Assembly: GCA_001751015.1 (NCBI GenBank)
Contig: MAXM01000154.1
Coordinates: 1 to 24,956, forward strand
Direction: 5' to 3'
From: Desulfobacterales bacterium C00003106
GTDB lineage: Bacteria > Desulfobacterota > Desulfobacteria > Desulfobacterales > C00003106
DNA length: 24,956 nucleotides
In this document: positions 22,701 to 24,956 of the stretch, piece by piece
Layout: each line of letters opens with the position of its first letter
How positions within the stretch are numbered: the first letter of the stretch is position 1
Made by a program: the position numbers and the translations under genes
Notes under the pieces: generated by a model
The model's database searches: none
What the model was told of the DNA's origin: nothing
The model's input: the letters and a program-made list of their open reading frames with translations, nothing else

Positions 22701-23813
22701 CTACACCCTCTTGAGATCATAGTCCCGACTCCCCAGCCCGATTTCTTCCGCATAATCAAGCTGAATCGTTCCGTCCACCTTTGGATATATGGCTCTGAAC
22801 TTATCGTCCCCCGAGGTGTAACCTTGCGGCAGGGATGAGACTTTTACGCCTTCCTGTCCATTTACCAGGTCAAGGGAGGCCTGATCGACTGCAACAGGAT
22901 CGCTTGAGGCGAGCATCCCGATGTCACCGACTATGGGCGCATCATTATAGCCGTAGCAGTCGCAGGCAGGAGAAACCTGCATCACAAAGTTGAGGAAAAA
23001 GGCGCGTCCGTTCTTGTTCTTTAACGCACCACCGGCGTATTCGACCATGCCTTCCTGGAATATCGGGCTCTCCTGATTCCACCGGATCTGAATAGCCCGG
23101 TTAGGACAGATAATAATACACTCACCACAGCCAATGCATTTATCAGGATCAATACGGGCCTTGTCATTATCTATGGATATCGCCTTCTGGGAGCAGTGTT
23201 CGAGGCAGTCGCCGCACCCCCTGCACTTTTTCCTCTTGATCCTGGGAGATACTGTGGAATGCTGCACCATCTTTCCCCGGCGTGAGGCGCACCCCATCCC
23301 GAGGTTTTTCAGGGTCCCTGCAAATCCGGTGAACTCATGTCCCTTAAAGTGCGCAATACCGATGAGGCTATCGGCATGCACGATATCTGACGCAATATAG
23401 ACTTCCGCAAAATGTTTATTGTCTGTACGAACAACTACATCATTTTTTCCTTTGAGACCGTCGGCGATAATAACCGGCGCGTTTATTACAGAATACGCAA
23501 AACCGTTTTGGATGGCTGTGGCAAGGTGGGCCGATGCATCACTCCGGGTCCCGGCATAAAGAGTGTTCGTGTCCGTAAGAAATGGGAAAGCGCCTCTGAC
23601 CTTGACGTTCTTTGCAATCTCGCGAAGATAAACCGGGCGAATAAAGGCTGTGTTGCCTGTTTCCCCGAAATGAAGCTTCAAGGCCACCAGATCCCGTTCT
23701 TTGATTCTCTCCTGCAGCCCTGCTGCATCCAGCAACCGTGAGATCTTTTTCAACAGATTATCTCTTGGATTGGCCCTGAGATCCGCAAAATAGACAGTGC
23801 TTTTCATCCTCAT
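22701..23813 (-). CDS. DUF362 protein with two 4Fe-4S clusters
   Basis: Iron-sulfur protein of 370 residues. An N-terminal DUF362 part (about 1-190) contains KLHFGETGNTAFIRP and HFKGHEFTGFAGTLKNLGMGCASRRGK. Two bacterial-ferredoxin motifs follow: Cys197, 200, 203, 207 and Cys226, 229, 232, 236, each CxxCxxCxxxC. The C-terminal part returns to DUF362 with DIGMLASSDPVAVDQASLDLVN. There is no signal peptide. The family is common in anaerobes and its role is not known; electron transfer or metal handling is plausible. Its ATG overlaps the thi4 stop in an ATGA, so it is co-expressed with thiazole synthase. A second Met two codons on is possible. Confidence 0.88.
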   Translation of the reverse strand: MRMKSTVYFADLRANPRDNLLKKISRLLDAAGLQERIKERDLVALKLHFGETGNTAFIRPVYLREIAKNVKVRGAFPFLTDTNTLYAGTRSDASAHLATAIQNGFAYSVINAPVIIADGLKGKNDVVVRTDNKHFAEVYIASDIVHADSLIGIAHFKGHEFTGFAGTLKNLGMGCASRRGKMVQHSTVSPRIKRKKCRGCGDCLEHCSQKAISIDNDKARIDPDKCIGCGECIIICPNRAIQIRWNQESPIFQEGMVEYAGGALKNKNGRAFFLNFVMQVSPACDCYGYNDAPIVGDIGMLASSDPVAVDQASLDLVNGQEGVKVSSLPQGYTSGDDKFRAIYPKVDGTIQLDYAEEIGLGSRDYDLKRV

Positions 23814-24604
23814 CCCAATCTATCTGCAAGTATATCAGCCACCTTTTTCCCTGACAAAAGCATCCCTCCAAATATCGGCCCCATTCGATAGGAACCAAAG
23901 GTGGCATTGGCGGCCATACCCGTAACATAGACATTCGGGAATGCCTCTTTCACGTTGTTTAAGGTTGTGGTTTCCGCAACTTCCGCCCACAGGGACTTCT
24001 CGCCGCAAACATTGCCGGTTTCCGTAAGGAGCCTTGCGCCTGACTTGTCCTTGATCTTTCGCATCAACTCCGTGGCATGCCCTGTGGCGTCAACGGTGTA
24101 ACGCGCATGGATGGTAAGCGGATCAACATGGAGGCCTGCCATCTCTACCGGGGACCAGTTTATGACCAGACCGACCACCTCTATCGTATCGGAAGCCTCT
24201 ACCTTTCTGACAATCACGTCCTCAACACTCATAAGATTGAAGACCTTCGCACCCGCAAGGCATGCCTTTGATGCCAGAGTAGTGGTGCAGGCTACCGCAT
24301 CCGCGGTATGATATCCGTCTTTATAATGCAGAGTAGGGATCTCAAAGTCATCGAGGATGGCCTTTCCCTCATCCTGCACCACAATCTCGTTACACATCAT
24401 TCCGCCGCCCCACATCCCGCCGCCCACACTCAGCTTGCGTTCAAACAGCGCGACCTTCCTCCCCTTTTTTGCCAGATAGTAGGCGGCTACCAATCCGGAA
24501 GGTCCTCCTCCCACAATAGCCACGTCTATGTTCAAATAGTCAATCCATTTCTGAGTAAACCGCTCTATGATCGCGCGGGTGATAATCTGCTCATCCAGTG
24601 CCAT
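23810..24604 (-). CDS. thi4: Thiazole synthase, archaeal (sulfide-dependent) Thi4 type
   Basis: Makes the thiazole phosphate of thiamine from NAD and glycine. The 264-residue protein has the FAD-like fold: GGGPSG (32-37), the family-specific GGGMWGGGMM (61-70), GLHVDP (157-162), DATGHATE (172-179) and the C-terminal MGPIFGGMLLSGKKVADI. In yeast Thi4 the sulfur donor Cys205 lies in a CMDP context; by my alignment His159 takes that place here, as in the methanogen enzyme that uses free sulfide and iron instead of its own cysteine. This would suit a sulfidic anaerobe. A bifunctional ribulose-type relative is less likely given the length and motifs. AAAGGA lies 8 nt before the ATG. It is first in an operon with the DUF362 gene. 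Confidence 0.92.
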   Translation of the reverse strand: MALDEQIITRAIIERFTQKWIDYLNIDVAIVGGGPSGLVAAYYLAKKGRKVALFERKLSVGGGMWGGGMMCNEIVVQDEGKAILDDFEIPTLHYKDGYHTADAVACTTTLASKACLAGAKVFNLMSVEDVIVRKVEASDTIEVVGLVINWSPVEMAGLHVDPLTIHARYTVDATGHATELMRKIKDKSGARLLTETGNVCGEKSLWAEVAETTTLNNVKEAFPNVYVTGMAANATFGSYRMGPIFGGMLLSGKKVADILADRLG

Positions 24605-24690
24605 AACAGATTCCTTTCGGTATTCGCTCGTTACAAAAAAATCCTCTTGCCAAAACGCATTGTCTGCCGCCTTTTCTCATCCTATAGCCT

Positions 24691-24739
24691 GGGTTGAGCG
24701 GTGCAGCGTTCACGGTTCCGGGTTGAAACGACATGGTTG
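24691..24739. repeat. Degenerate 7-bp tandem array (GGTT type)
   Basis: Units read GGGTTGA, GCGGTGC, AGCGTTC, ACGGTTC, CGGGTTG, AAACGAC, ATGGTTG. GTT recurs at 24708, 24715, 24722 and 24736, a strict period of 7 with one degraded unit. Confidence 0.45.
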
Positions 24740-24761
24740 TTAGTAGAACCTAATTTGAACG

Positions 24762-24789
24762 ATTAGCTGTTAGTCATTAGCGTTTAGCT
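24762..24789. repeat. 7-bp tandem array (NTTAGCT), four units
   Basis: ATTAGCT, GTTAGTC, ATTAGCG and TTTAGCT are contiguous. TTAG sits at the same place in every unit. The array is 22 bp beyond the GGTT-type array. Confidence 0.65.
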
Positions 24790-24956
24790 TTGAAAAATCC
24801 TGACTCTAACGTTTTCTATGTATAACATAACAGCTTAATATTATAGTATGTTATGTTTGGTGTCTCGTGACGGCAAACATAATAAAATGTCAAGCCCCCA
24901 TCCATCATAGCACTAAATGTTGTACCCGAAGCACTGGTAACACAACTTGCGGGATT

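Larger units (their letters stand above)
24605..24956. other. Gene-free upstream region of thi4, repeat-rich
   Basis: About 350 bp with no credible gene to the window edge. On the minus strand there is a TTGACA at 24888-24893 and a TATAAT at 24840-24845, but their spacing is wrong for one promoter. AACATAAC (24824-24831) faces GTTATGTT (24850-24857). Degenerate 7-bp arrays occupy 24691-24739 and 24762-24789. I looked for a thiamine pyrophosphate riboswitch on the minus strand and saw neither the CUGAGA nor the ACCUGAUCUGG element. Confidence 0.5.

Noticed and set aside
22649..24789. CRISPR array
   Set aside because: The tandem units are 7 bp with no spacers; no repeat of 24-40 bp with regular unique spacers exists anywhere in the window.
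24605..24956. Thiamine pyrophosphate riboswitch upstream of thi4
   Set aside because: The conserved elements of the riboswitch are not seen on the minus strand; the region is made of tandem heptamers and AT-rich DNA.

Overview
The window looks like chromosomal DNA of a deltaproteobacterium (Desulfobacterota), probably an anaerobe. This is inferred from gene content and protein style, not from a marker gene. It carries two genes of the futalosine route to menaquinone, an archaeal-type thiazole synthase beside a two-cluster Fe-S protein, and a yggT-divIVA-yggU group. Intergenic spaces are rich in palindromic repeats of a kind common in environmental deltaproteobacterial genomes. Nearly all genes are intact. 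There is no rRNA, tRNA or CRISPR array, and no recognisable transposase gene.

Layout, left to right. 1-334: no gene; a GC-rich unidentified stretch, then AT-rich leader. 335-3412 (+): a tight devBCA/MacAB-like export operon (membrane-fusion adaptor, FtsX-like permease, ATPase). 3413-3710: hairpins, one a good intrinsic terminator. 3711-4730 (+): geranylgeranyl-reductase-family flavoprotein. 4749-7218 (-): operon tatA, alpha/beta hydrolase lipoprotein, class I/II aminotransferase, joined by 4-nt overlaps. 7219-8025: about 800 bp without a gene, holding a 180-bp palindromic element and a separate 405-bp element bounded by perfect 24-bp inverted repeats. 8026-9519 (+): mqnB and mqnD, converging on a stand-alone response regulator. 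10083-19674 (-): secreted helix-hairpin-helix protein, mutS, lapA-like gene, a second palindromic element, UPF0280 gene, dnaE, yggU, divIVA-like gene, yggT. 19900-21883 (+): fmdB-like zinc ribbon, mltG and an unrecognised coiled-coil/winged-helix protein. 21850-24604 (-): thi4, DUF362/ferredoxin and a metallo-beta-lactamase-fold hydrolase. 24605-24956: repeat-rich upstream region of thi4.

Most genes are housekeeping: replication and mismatch repair (dnaE, mutS), cell-envelope and division work (mltG, divIVA, yggT, tatA), and cofactor synthesis (mqnB, mqnD, thi4). The most unusual material lies between the genes. Two elements of one palindromic family share four homologous half-arms, and one of them appears to supply the last codons and stop of the UPF0280 gene. 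The 405-bp TA-ended element ends 11 bp before the mqnB start. Related solitary arms sit near divIVA and between fmdB and mltG. Degenerate 7-bp tandem arrays flank the thi4 cluster. I did not find a clearly new multi-gene system; the repeat families are the best candidates for something undescribed.
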